A stretch of DNA of 64,000 bases from Pseudoscleropodium purum (taxonomy: Eukaryota > Streptophyta > Bryopsida > Hypnales > Brachytheciaceae). Each line of letters opens with the position of its first letter. The first letter of the stretch is position 1. The notes below the pieces were generated by a model. That model did no database searches, was not told the DNA's origin, and was given only the letters and a program-made list of their open reading frames with translations. The DNA is taken from contig OZ017798.1 in NCBI GenBank assembly GCA_963969395.1, positions 17,166,173 to 17,230,172 of the forward strand, given 5' to 3'. A program made the position numbers and the translations under genes. Shown here one piece after another: positions 35,579 to 47,340 of the stretch.

Positions 35579-35590
35579 TCTATATATACT
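35579..35590 (+). promoter_or_regulatory. candidate TATA box
   Basis: TCTATATATACTTG matches the plant TATA consensus and sits in a GC-rich island 34.9-36.3 kb, with two CCATGCAGTAAAA-type direct repeats upstream (about 35421 and 35469). A promoter firing rightwards would transcribe the region holding the small open frame at 35854. Confidence 0.4.
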
Positions 35591-35728
35591 TGCATGCCGT
35601 GGCGTGGTGATCAACTAGACCTCCAGATTCAGTTGTCGTCCGGTTCACGGCCTATCTCCGGCCAATCCATCTTCATGTGACGGATCGACCGAATACACGG
35701 CACTCTAAAAATGGTACTGTATCAGTGG

Positions 35729-35815
35729 AGTTCGTGTCTGTAAAACTCCCGTTTGTTTTGACTGTTGCCCATACGTGAAGTTCGTGTCTGCTGTAACTTC
35801 CGTTTGTTTGGACTT
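35729..35815 (+). repeat. imperfect 51-bp direct repeat
   Basis: AGTTCGTGTCTGTAAAACTC followed by CCGTTTGTTT recurs 51 bases later as AGTTCGTGTCTGCTGTAACT followed by TCCGTTTGTTT, just downstream of the candidate TATA box. It may be part of a transcribed leader. Confidence 0.6.
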
Positions 35816-35853
35816 GTGAGTAGCTTCATTTGTGACTTGCGAAGGAGGTAACA

Positions 35854-35952
35854 ATGTCGGCATCTCAACCGGATTGCGGTGTTAAGTTTACTACCGTTCT
35901 GTTTATTGCTCTGCACTGGTGTCAGTCTGTGAAAGTTGAAAGACGGAACTGA
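35854..35952 (+). CDS. small open frame of 32 codons, uncertain
   Basis: An ATG in good plant context (AACAATGTC) opens a 32-residue frame, MSASQPDCGVKF onward, ending in TGA at 35950-35952. It lies 264 bases after the candidate TATA box. The protein has no recognisable domain; a hydrophobic stretch FTTVLFIAL follows the start. It could be an upstream or microprotein frame in a longer transcript, or chance. Confidence 0.2.
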   Translation: MSASQPDCGVKFTTVLFIALHWCQSVKVERRN

Positions 35953-36090
35953 AGAAGAGAGGAATTAATCAATGAGTTGGTGAGTGGATTGGTGCCACTG
36001 ACTTTGAGGCTGGGTGCATCTGTATCTTCCAGAGTGCCCGAACTTCCAAGCCCGGCCTGGGCAGGCTCGAAAAGAATAAAGAGGAAGGCT

Positions 36091-36102
36091 GTGCACGTGC
36101 AC
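36091..36102. promoter_or_regulatory. G-box in a 12-bp palindrome
   Basis: GTGCACGTGCAC is a perfect palindrome containing the G-box core CACGTG at 36094-36099, the site of plant bZIP and bHLH factors. It is in the promoter-like island, but no gene is clearly attached. Confidence 0.4.
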
Positions 36103-36299
36103 GGCTTGAAGTTTGAGGAGTCGAATTCGCCGGCGGCCAGGGTATCTTACCGGGGCTCTGATCTCTCCCATCACCTTCGTCCGCAAGGGCCGTTTCACAC
36201 TGACATCTTTTTTTGAAGTCTCAGCTTTTTCCGTTTTGGTTCAAGGTCAAATTCTAACTTTCGTGGGTTGTAGAAGGTGGATAAAAAATTACAAACGTG

Positions 36300-39200
36300 G
36301 GACTTGGGACTCATAGTGTGTTGACCAAAGTCAGTCCCAAGTGTAGATGCCAACTTGTCACTTGTATAATATTATGAAGCAATCAAGTGCCCAAAGAATG
36401 AGTCAAAAAAGTCAAAAAAGTCAAAAATTCATTTGGAGGGCATTTTAGCATCAAATGTGTAGTGGACAGATTTTGAGAAAAATTCAGCCCATTTGGATGT
36501 TTTTATATGGTGTTTTTCTCTTCCTTTTATATTTAAAAAAAATTGTCAGGACTTCCAGGAGGCCAAGTTGGACTTCTATTTTAGCTAAACTCAATTTGAC
36601 CTCAAATGCACACTTTCTTAGTGCCTAAACTTCCAAAAAGTGCTACCATGTTGGGGTTTGGGAGTGATGTAGGACTTGGGAGTTGCCGAATGTAGTGTGG
36701 AGCTCCAAGTTCTTATTTAATTTTAGCTTTCTACCAATCAAATTTTGAAAATTTAGAAGGAATTTGGAACATACGATGAAATGGTCCTAATACAAAGTCC
36801 ATTTCTTATCTAGGACCTTGTTTAAATATTCTTTGTTTTGAACGATTCAACTCGTTATGAATTGCTTGGAATCTTCTTTGACAAAATATCAAAGTAAGTT
36901 GCCATAAGAACCCTTTTGCAAAATCCTTATCTCCTCTGACTATTTGACCCCCCAAGTCAAATCCTAAGTCCAAGAAACCTTGAAAGTTTATTAAAAATAA
37001 ATCTAACACCAAGTAATTTGGATACTTTAGGCAAAAAGTCAAATGAAATTAGTTCTACATAACACTAGCTTTGACACTTTAAGCCTTAGCCTAAAAATTA
37101 ATCAAAAATAAATCTAACACCAACTTCTAGACTTCTAGCCTACACATAAATCTAGATTTAAATCTGTACATTGATTAAAAAAAAAATAGCTTTAGTACCA
37201 ACTTTGACAACTTGTGAGTTATCTTTACTTTGTATATCAAATCATTCAAATGTGAACCACACAAGACAATTATGAGTTATCTTCACAAACTTCATATATC
37301 AAAGGAGACAACAAAATTTCGTGTTAAATCCCTACTTCATGTATCAAAGGTAAACCATACAATTGCAAATTATCTTTGCTTCTCTTTTTATCTTTCGTGT
37401 CTTTGCTTTTCTCTTGATTATCATTGAGAGTTGCATCTTTTTGCACTAAGTTTTTTTTTAGCTATAGCTACCTCGTTTCTATACCCTCTAGTGTACGGTG
37501 ATGTAAAGAAAGGAGTTGTCAAGATTGTGATACATTCCTTGCTAGCTTATACACATATGTTTTCACACATTCTACTTGCAATTCTAGGTTTAGAAGTTCA
37601 TGTGATGAAATTGTTTGATTTATTGGTTTATTAATGTACTTGATGATTTTTCATTTAACAAATCTTTGTTGAATTGGATTCAAATTTTTGAGTCAATTTT
37701 TTCCCTTCAATTAGCCTACATAAGTTTAGATGTAGTAGGTAATTTGATAAAAATATCAATTTTGTTATTTCAGTTGGTAATTTTCCATCAAGCAAATTCT
37801 TTTTGGAATTGGATTTAGGAATGATTTGACCAATAGCTCAACCCAAGTTGATGCACATAAATATTAATAAAGAAGAGTCATTAGATGTTTTGTAGCCTTA
37901 TTGGAAAGTTGCAAGTTCCCCTGTGTTCTATTGAGTTCCTAAACTTTGGAAACTATAGTGCAACAACAACCTAACGTGGCAAAGAGACTACCACGCCATT
38001 TTTTAGTTTTTTTTTATTTTTAAAAAAGCTCAAAAAAAATTAAACTTTTTTTAATTTTCAAATTAAAAAAAAATTCTAACAACAGCCATTTCCAAATTGT
38101 TGTAGGAACAACGCCGGGAATAGGCCTAAAACAACCCTCTAGGCCCCCCTAAAAACATATAATGATATAGATTCTCCATGATTTTTTTGAATATATTTTG
38201 CTTGAAAACTTGGGACTTTTTTAATTTTATATTACACATATTGAGATGGTTTTCATTTTGGGTGCAAAATTCTTAGTGCAAAATCTTTAGTGTAAAATTT
38301 TGGGCAATTGAAAATTCTAAAATCTAATGTATACACTAGTATTTTAGGGTGACAATTTACTTTGTTGGAGAACAAATAGAAGCATAAATTACATGTCAAG
38401 TATAATCTTTGAATCCCATTGGATCTATTAGATGTCAACAACAGCAAGTAGACTATTCAAACTATTAAATTTTAGTTTTTGTGGTTCTTCTGATGATTAT
38501 ATTTTCAAATTGCAATGTTCTAGAGATTTAATGATAGTTATTATACTTTGAAGATATGCGACATTTAACTACATTTGGATTATTCATTGAATTATAGACA
38601 AAAAATCAAGGGATCCCACAATTCCACAATATTTGTGTACATCTTCGAATGTTTTGTATTGATTTGTAGATGTTATGCACGGATTTCCCAATGTTTTGCA
38701 TTACCTTCTAATGATCATTTTTTTTCTTGATGACTATTATTAATTTTGGACTTTCAAAAGTCCAGAAGTAGTTAAATGTGGCATAGATGTATTGTGATTG
38801 TCAATTTTGTTTTTATAATTAGTTTCTTTCTAATTCATTTAGATTTAATTATATTAATTTGGTATTTGAAATTTGAATCCAAATGATGCAAGGCTATTAT
38901 AACCTCAAGGAGTGAGGTGATTAACTATGTACTATTGGATAAAATTCACATGCTACATTTTGAAGTCCATTTTTTTTTAGGACACTAAATATATGCATTA
39001 AAATTTATGATCCCAAGTTTTATCAAGTCGTAACTTAAAGTCAATAGACATAATTCACTATTTCAATCTTTATTTTTTATTATTTTTTAACATAGTCTTC
39101 AATATGTTTATCTAACAATGCTCATAGTTTGTTGTATGGAGATTCTTTGTATTTTTGTCCTTTTGTCCTTTTGTATATATGTAGTATTTGCACTATTTAC

Positions 39201-39832
39201 ATTACAATAATTTATTCTATTTTTATTAATTATTATGAGACCAAATATTTTTTATTCAACTGAATAAACCATTAATTCTAAAACAAAGAATCATTGACAA
39301 TCTTAAAAGTAAATGCTATGTGTCATTTAAATACATTGTTTAAAAAATAAAAAATAAAAGTTAGCCCAATTCCACTTTTATTGGTGGTTTTGGGGAATAC
39401 AATGGTTGGAATTAAAAGATCTTTAGCTCACACAAATATGATATTTATAGTACCAAAATTATGGAAAATTTGGAGGTGCATAAAAATGACGATTCATATC
39501 TACCATTAAAAGGTTCATATGAATTAAACCCCATTTTATACAAAATTATCCAACTCAATGTGAGATTTCAAACTACCCAAATTTTTGCTCTACTTTGATT
39601 TACATGTGTACTAACTACCAATGGCCTTCCAATTTCCTACTATATATATATATATACATATTTAATATTTGAAATTTATCAACTATCTAATTATTATAAA
39701 ATGGAGGAAAAATATCACACATCTAGAGGCAATTGAATTAGTTTTTCATCTTTTGCATAATTCATTTCAATAAATTTATTTTGGGGTTCATTTTCTTAAA
39801 TAAAGTTGAATATTATTTTAATTGCAATTTCA
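36300..39832. other. AT-rich intergenic DNA
   Basis: No gene is supported. A GTCAAAAAA decamer repeat occurs three times at about 36400-36428. Short frames near 37230-37818 are low-complexity and have no domain. Confidence 0.55.
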
Positions 39833-40777
39833 TTAACCCCTAGAGTTCTTTGATTATGTTTTCACTAAAAATGCTCCAAAATTGCCATTTTTAGTATCAA
39901 ATACTAAATTTTAGAAAAAAAATTTTGCAAACACAAAATCATAGGATCTTGTCGTATGCTAGTTTTAAATGATGTGAAAAATATTTTGGAAATTTCCACC
40001 GTACAAATTGCAAGATATTAGCATTTGAATTGATAGAATTTTTTTTATTGGCCTTGTAAAAAACAAGGCAATATATTGCACTTCACAAGGTCACATTTGT
40101 ATGAAAAGATATAGCCATATTGGTGGTGCTTCTTAGGATTCATTCTTCAAAGCAAGTTAGCTACATGCATAAATTTTTTTAAATCATTTGGAATTGTACA
40201 ACATATGGGAAGAAATTAGTAAGTAGAAAGAAGTAGAGAATGATTCAAAATACTAGATTGTTAAGAATTTAGTTATGGAATTGATAAATGCCAATCCAAA
40301 TGGTTGTAATATTGTAATAAACAATCTACATCATATGATTTTATGATTTCAAAAAATATTGGAAATTGAATTAAATAAAGGACTTCAAAGTATTATTTTG
40401 GAGTAGAGAATCCATAACTGCCTACAAATTAAAACTCCTTATAAATTTTACCTCATTAATCCAAATGGAATGATTCAATTTTTTTTGCATATAAGTATAT
40501 ATATATATATTTAGAAAACCAATTTCAAATTTTTGTTTTTGAAAAAAGATTTTATTTTATCTACCCAAACTACCTAGTCTAGAATAAAAAAACTACATTA
40601 CTATCATACAATAACTTGTTAACCACGTAGTCAAAAGTTATGAAAGTTGTTGGACCTTAAAAAAAAACTTGTCCACATGTTGTGTAAAAATTTTTTAGGA
40701 AAAAAAATTTCATTTATAGTGAGTTGCTTAAAATCACTATATTGCCAAACAACATAGTTTGGTCTTTTAGGGGTTAA
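39833..40777 (-). mobile_element. 0.95-kb TTAA element, inverted copy
   Basis: The ends are TTAACCCCTAGAG and CTTTTAGGGGTTAA, inverted over about 13 bases and flanked or terminated by TTAA. The reverse complement aligns along its length with 21336-22262. It is the best-preserved pair of ends in the family. No transposase. Confidence 0.75.
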
Positions 40778-41318
40778 CTACCTAAATTTGTACCTTATTA
40801 TTCAACTATTGGAATAACTTTTGAAATAGAGTCTGACAAACTTTTTGTTCTTGTTTCATTTGTTTTAAGAGGTATAAAATGCTCAATTTTCACTTGAATG
40901 ACTAATGAAGCTATTTACATCCTCGAGTATAGAGTAAAAATGAAAAATATGGACAAAGGATCAATCATTCATTCTAAAGTATATTACTTTCATCTTAAAA
41001 TGAACCACCACAATCCAAGATTTTGAGATTTTTGTACGTAGAAATTTAGGGCTTTCATATTTCTACTTAAAGCAATAAGCTTTGAACATATTCATCATTC
41101 ATCCAATTCATTTAGTAGCATAATAAAATATATAAGCCAAGGATATTGAGGCTAATTTCATAGTCATGTGTTCTATCCTTCAACATTGAATTGCTTCAAC
41201 ATCCATTTTGTGGACAACCAACAAATTGAAATGATAAGAACTCTCACCACATAAAAAATTTCATATATCATTTTTTTCCAAGCTTGCTTGATGAGACATA
41301 ATATTATTAAACAATGTT

Positions 41319-42025
41319 GGGGTAGTTACAAGAAACACTTGCTGTTTTGGACACAAAACAACTTCAGTACTAGAAAACTATGACTTTTGGTATAATTTTT
41401 AAAAATGAAATAATATATGGATAATTTTTAAAACATTCAAAATAGTATGTGTGTGATAATCCAGACCTAAAAAAATTTATCTCTAAAGTTATGTCCAAAA
41501 AAGGTGATGGAAAATGCAAAATATAGATACTTTGAAATTTGAAATTTAGAATATAGTATATAAAAAATAAAAAGTCATTTTTCCTAACTTGAAGATGCTT
41601 CTTTCCAACAATTTTCATCTTTGGGAAAAAATTGTGTTCTCTACATGTGCGCAAAGGTAGTGCACTTTGAGCACATGTGGGAGGTTGACACTTTTTTAAT
41701 TTTAGAAAATCTCTTCTTAGACTTGTGTGACCTTTTTAGAAGTTTTTATATATCAATTTTGACCTTCAAATTTGCATTTTTGGATCAAAAATAGTGCTAA
41801 GAAATTCTAGAATGATCAAAATAGACATCCAAATGAATTGGGATTAGTTAAAAATAAATAAACTGATTTTAAAAAGATGAAAAAAAATTTCAATGTCTAC
41901 AACTACCAAATGTACTTTTATTTCAAATTTCATAAAAAACAAATACACAACGCAATAGTTATGAGTAAAGAACCACTTATTCAAGGTCAAGGGGACAAAA
42001 AGGACAAATGTTTCTTGCAACAACC
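41319..42025 (+). mobile_element. 0.7-kb diverged member of the GGGTGATTGCAAG TIR family
   Basis: The left end GGGTAGTTACAAGAAACACT and the right end ATGTTTCTTGCAACAACC are inverted and resemble the termini at 6772 and 15124. The interior does not obviously align with the other two copies, so it may be a separate subfamily sharing the ends. No coding capacity recognised. Confidence 0.6.
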
Positions 42026-42869
42026 TTGGGGGGTCCTTATTTCCCCCCAAAGTGGAAGCCCGTGGTATTGCAACTTTCCAATCAACCAATGGTTTTGTAC
42101 AAATTGACCCTTAAAGTCCTATTGTCCTTTTGAGGGGTAAATTTTAAATAAGTTCTTCTGGTCTAAATCTACAATGTGATTTTTTGAAACTTTTTGTGAA
42201 GATAGAAAACTGTATTAGCTTTGTAATATATAATTTTATTTCAATTGATGCACGGGAGCAAAAGTTATAGCACAATAAATTTAGATTTTAGTTTTGCAGG
42301 CAGAATGAAAAAACCTATAAATCTTTAAATGAAAAATGAATTTTTATTTTTTTTAAATTAACAATGTTATAGATTCATATCCTATAGTGTAAGAAATATG
42401 TTCTTATTTACTTTACCAATTGGATTTATATGAACATCGGAAGTTGAAACATATCAGATTTTGATGAATTTTTAAAATGCCCTTGAACATTTATGGGTTT
42501 GAAATTTATAATTTTAGATGCAATTATTGAATCCAAAGATCACTTCCCAAAACCATAATATTGCATGAGTAACTTTATTTCATGTGCATGGGCTTTTCTT
42601 CATATACTTTACTCATCATACTAAACCTCTACTTGTTGTGAACACTAGATTTCATCATGAGTGTTCATTTATATTTTTTTCTTTCATATTTTATCATTTC
42701 AATGATGAATTTAAGAACAAATTAGGTATATTTAGGCTTCTTAGTATTAGATGAGTGGTAGTTCCAAAAGTCAATAATGACCTTGAACCAAATGTATGTA
42801 ATTTTATAAAAAAATATATATTTAAAGATAGGTAAGGAATTGGAGTTCAAAAGTTTTTACAATATATAA
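42026..42869. other. AT-rich intergenic DNA
   Basis: Nothing recognisable. Confidence 0.5.
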
Positions 42870-43210
42870 GGTGTAAAGTTTAGAAAAATGTGAGGGTTAA
42901 AAAAAGTTTGAAGTTTAGAAAAATTTGAAGCCTAGAAAGGTATGAAGTATGGAAAAATGCGAGGCTCAAGAAAGTGTGAAAGTATGGAAGTATGGAAAGA
43001 TGTGAAGCTTGGGAAGTGTAAAAGTATAGAAGTATGGAGAAATATGTATGTATGGAGAAATATGGAAGTATGGAGAATTTTAAGAGTTTAGAAAAATGTG
43101 AGGGCTTAGAAAGATGTAAAGTATAGGAAAATGTGAAAGTATAAAAAGGTATGAAGTATAAAAGATATGAAAAGATGTGAATATATGAAAAATCAAATTT
43201 GAAGTTAAAG
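42870..43210 (+). repeat. degenerate purine-rich minisatellite
   Basis: About 340 bases are almost free of C and consist of variants of a unit of about 18-20 bases, GAAGTATGGAAAAATGTG, for example GTATGGAGAAATATGTATGT and GTTTAGAAAAATGTGAGGG. The strand asymmetry (purine on plus) is striking. No coding frame with matching periodicity. Confidence 0.75.
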
Positions 43211-45158
43211 TTGGAAAGAAAAAGATGAAGATCAACAAGTTATAAAAAAAGGCTTGGAAATGAAAAAACACACATCTACTTTAGCACCACTTAGCACTTC
43301 ATTCTCTCACACTATAACTCTTCTTTTTGACAAGACAAACGCTTAGTTCTATGCAAGAAAATTGAGTGTTCTATTATTCTATTTTCTACTTAGATGTAGT
43401 TTCTCCATTTGTAGGAGGGAAGACAATATAAGAATAGCTTAAAAAACCTTAAAGAGCATCTGAACCTCTTTATTAACTTTTCAACAAGTTTAATTTCACC
43501 TAATTTGAAGTTGTGAGTAGAAAGTTATACTTAATTGAGTGAAGATAGCTTAACTACTTTGTACTTTCAAGGCCTGAACTTTTATAGATTCACTACTCTA
43601 TGGAAACAAACTGTATTGATGTGAAACCAATTAGAAAAGTTACTTATATTTTTGTGTTTTCAGATTGATTTGTTTTACTTCATTTGAAATATATAGGTAA
43701 AAGTTACAACTGTTTGAAGGGATAGAGGTCTGAAGTACAACCAAAAGGGTAATTGTAGAACCTTTAACCTTAGGTTTGTAGTCACATCTTCTAGATAGTA
43801 ATAGATGTTATAATAAATTTTTTTGGAGCTAGTAGTACTTATTATTAAAATCTCAAAAAGTTAAGAAACTTCTAATTTGAAGCTTGAACGAAGTTGTAAT
43901 GACCATTCAAATGGCGGAAGGTTTGTTCTCCAAAAATGCCCCTTTGGTATGTCATTTTTGCTCTCCCTAATCTTTGTCTTTCTTTTGGTTGAGAATTTAT
44001 CTTTTTTTGTTTCTTTCATTTAAGAAAACTAATAAAAATAGACACCAAAAAAAAATGAAAACGTTATATTAGTTTTACCATTGACAGGTAAACGGTTAGC
44101 TTGGAGGGCAATATCTACATCTTTGTTTTGTTTTGACCTTTGATTTGAACAAATTTTAGTTTCTTCTTTCACATTTTAGAACACATATAGGAAGAACTCT
44201 ATCATGAGCTTGTATGTTAATCCAACATAAAACTCTAAATCAGCTAAGGAAAATTTGGATTGACACCTGCCCATTTAGTTATTGATGAAAATTGTTGGGT
44301 GTAGAATATTTCTTACCTTCTACCTTACTGTATAGCCAAACTAGTAATGGTGCATATTATAAAATGTTATATTAGAAAAAAATACCCACATTTTGAAAGT
44401 GCATTGTATTGATTCAGCTTCTTCTATGTATTTTCAATCAATTTTTTATTGACTTTGTACAAGAAACCTTGGATGTTGTGCCTTTCATATCAATGAAGAA
44501 TATTAATTTAGTTTTGAAGAAGTCATTTTTTTATATGATACTACTAAGAAACCCATTGTTTTTCATTCTATGAAATAGTGACAAATATGGGATGAGTGAA
44601 AAAAGTCATGAATGACAAAACATGAGGCCAACTTGGCTACTAACATTAGATCATTTTCAGTGAGAAGTGATACAACTCTGAAACTCTTCAAGAATGAAAA
44701 ATGATGGGATTTGTTCTAATATGAAGTGTGTGTCATGCACATTTTCAAAAAGAGATTGAGAATGTGTGTACCATAGTATGTGCCATCTTTTGGGTGGATA
44801 GTGACATAGAGGTTCCACAAGGCCTAATACAAGAAATGAGTACCACTCACAAAAATACAAATTAAAACTTATAGGGAATATGAAACTATTGCTATATTAG
44901 AATCCAGTGAATTGTACACTCATACAAAAACTGAAACTCATGAGGGATATGAAACCAGTGCTATATTAGCATCTAGTAAACTACAAACACCAAAAAGAAA
45001 AAAGATTGTAGCACTGGCAAAGTCAAAGGTGTACAAAAAAAGAATAGAGGTCTGAAAAAAGTCTCAAATTCTAGTAACTATATAAGCAAAACATTAGCAA
45101 TGTTACGGTCTCCATATACAACGGAAATGAACATGACATCACTTGTTCCAACGACAAC
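43211..45158. other. AT-rich intergenic DNA with a 70-bp direct repeat
   Basis: No gene is visible. At about 44860-44995 a block containing GGGAATATGAAACTATTGCT (then TATATTAG) recurs about 70 bases later as GGGATATGAAACCAGTGCTA (then TATTAG). Confidence 0.5.
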
Positions 45159-46435
45159 TTAAGCACTGTTGTTATCCACTTGCATCACAGGTGTCATTGC
45201 ACTTTGACTATCTTCAACAACGACAACATCGTGAATACGTCATTCACCAAGAACAATATCTATAAAGAAAAAAACAAACAAATTAGAAAAAATGGTATAT
45301 GTTTAGAGATAGTCATACAAAATAGAAGGAGATCATAGACAAGTACTTAGAACATAATCAAATGGTGTCCCTTCTTTAGCCTTGTCTAAGACTATCGCTA
45401 GTTAGAAATGGTCCAAGTCAACAAGATGTGATCCAGGATTTGTGTGCTCAAAGAAAATATGTGTCACGTCATCTATGGTGATAGCACGAGGCTGCATCAT
45501 ACATTTCCACAACAACGAGGCTGCATCATACACTTCCACAACAACGAGGCTCTAATATATTCTATACTACCTTGCCAAATAGGTAAAAACCATGAAGAAG
45601 AAGGAATGTACTAACCGGATTGTAACATGGGCAACAATGTGTTGGCAAGCGTATTACCAAATTGTTTTTTCAACTTATACTTGCAAAAAGTAGCAACCCT
45701 CTCAATAAGGTTCTTGTGAGTCAAATTGATGCAGTTCTTGGTGAAATGAGTACCATATTTAACATACTCTTTAACACCTTCTTCCATTTGCTGAGGGGTC
45801 ACATTCCGATGGACGCAATCAAAATGATCTTTCCCTCTATCCTTGATGTAGTAATTGAGCATGCTAGTGAATGTATGCAGCCTTGTGTTGTCGAGGGTTT
45901 TAGTCAAAATGTAATGCCCTATTGAAGCATCACTAGCTTTATCCCATTCCAAATGAGTTTTAATTAATTTGCTAACAACAACAACATAGAATGCTATGAT
46001 TCGGCAAACCATTTGAAAATGCAGTCAAGAAAGAGCTCCTCCTTTCTCAATAGAGCACAGTCCACTAATGCAGTCAGTTTCAAGGAAATGCTCCATTTTT
46101 TGTAGATATGAGAGAGGAATGTCAACATTACGAACTGAAATGGTAATACTAAGATTGAGTGGAACCAAAAGTTTCTTCCTTACACGTTTTTTAGCAAGGT
46201 TCTAAGTAGCTAGAGGCTATTAAGAAGCCTCTCTTGCTTGGGATACTATAGGGTCCCCCCAAATTGGCATTTGAACTTCTGAAACACTCACTTGAATGGA
46301 CGACGCAATATGAGTTTTTTGAGAGCATTTTTGAGTGTTTTTGCAAGTAGGTTTTCTCACTGCCTTTTGCTTTTTAGTAATTATAGGAACAGAAGCCAAA
46401 ACTCTTGTACCATCTACTCCTTGGGTAGCTACCAT
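45159..46435 (-). pseudogene. decayed HUH/Rep-type endonuclease gene (transposon relic)
   Basis: One minus-strand frame runs from an ATG at 46435 to 45611 with in-frame stops TAA (46222-46220), TAG (46219-46217), TAG (46204-46202) and TGA (46027-46025). Coding-like sequence resumes in another frame at 45500-45402, and again at 45259-45159 after a TTTATAG acceptor with one TGA (45242-45240). Between the stops the translation looks like real protein. Rep-like motifs occur in the expected order: a hydrophobic LNLSITIS strand (46159-46136, motif I), LHFQ preceded by SIEKGGALS (about 46052-46013, motif II, HxQ type), and NYYIKD (about 45856-45839, motif III with tyrosine and lysine). Spacing, about 40 then 50 residues, fits a single-tyrosine HUH domain. 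Relatives could be eukaryotic HUH transposons (replitron-like) or an integrated Rep. No helicase part is seen. Motif-based reading; family not confirmed. Confidence 0.45.
45487..45551 (+). repeat. 29-bp tandem duplication inside the Rep-like relic
   Basis: CGAGGCTGCATCATACATTT and its continuation recur with a period of 29 bases (45487, 45516, partial at 45545). As 29 is not a multiple of three, the duplication shifts the reading frame of the pseudogene and explains why its C-terminal part is in a different frame. Confidence 0.8.
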
Positions 46436-47340
46436 TGTTGAATGTGCTTTTAGATGAGTTGTTGTTTTAATAATCTACGACAAGGGCAACCCCATTATTG
46501 AGATTATGCACATTATGAACACTCCATCAAGAGAAATTTCATAGAGATAAGTGTCAACATTTCATAGAGAAGAGTACAAAGAAAGCGTTACAAAAATGGA
46601 AGAGGCTGATCTTCCTTCAAGTGTGTATTTTGTTGAAGCTATGCTAGAATACAGAAACTAAAATGTATGCTACATTCTCAACATGTGCCAATATGGAGAG
46701 CCAACATGGATAAATTGTCACTAACCTAATCTAAAACATAGAGCAAGAAGACCATTGTAAAGCTAAGTTGGACCATTGCAAAGTTGACCTACGGTCAAGC
46801 ACTAAGACCTATGTATATAGCAGAAACCTTCAACCTCTCGAAGTAAGCAAGAAAACCTGTAGTAGCATCAAAATGACCCTATTTTAGACAACCCCATTTC
46901 ATAACACAAATTTCACAAGGAACAACAACAACAAGACGTGAAGTTCCACAAATTGACAAGACGAAGAGCAACAATAGAAAAATACAAATTAACCTAAAGA
47001 CGACAAGGACAGAGCGATAAGAAAAAACCCCAACGTTGAACAACTCTTCGTAGTTGAACTCTCTTTGATGATGATGAACATCTCCCTATAGGCGACCTCC
47101 CCACAAACTCCCTTCAACCAGCTCTCCATAGGTGCCGTAGAAAAAGACGAGGATGATGCACAAGAAAATGGAGACGAAACTATGAACAACTCTCCATAGT
47201 TCATAGTTGGACTCCCTCCGACTAGCTCTTTGCAAATGGAAGAGGCTAAACAACTCTGAACAACAAAGACGGAGACAAGAGTAGAAACCCTTAGCCGATC
47301 AATGGTAGGGATAGAAGGGGGAATTTTTTTAAACTATAAT
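46436..47340 (-). other. non-coding 5' side of the Rep-like relic
   Basis: No frame continues the relic upstream of 46435. The stretch is slightly GC-richer towards 47000-47300, with an imperfect CTCTCCATAG-type internal repetition and the hairpin at 47178-47208. It may be the left portion of the element. Confidence 0.35.
47178..47208. repeat. perfect 10-bp hairpin, 11-base loop
   Basis: AACTATGAAC (47178-47187) pairs with GTTCATAGTT (47199-47208). Single-strand HUH transposons recognise terminal hairpins, so its position 0.74 kb upstream of the Rep-like frame is noted. A functional link is speculative. Confidence 0.7.

Noticed and set aside
35977..36216. 79-codon frame with a plausible-looking basic sequence in the promoter-like island
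   Set aside because: It has no ATG at its start (TTG) and no recognisable domain. An opposite-strand frame of similar length is equally unsupported.
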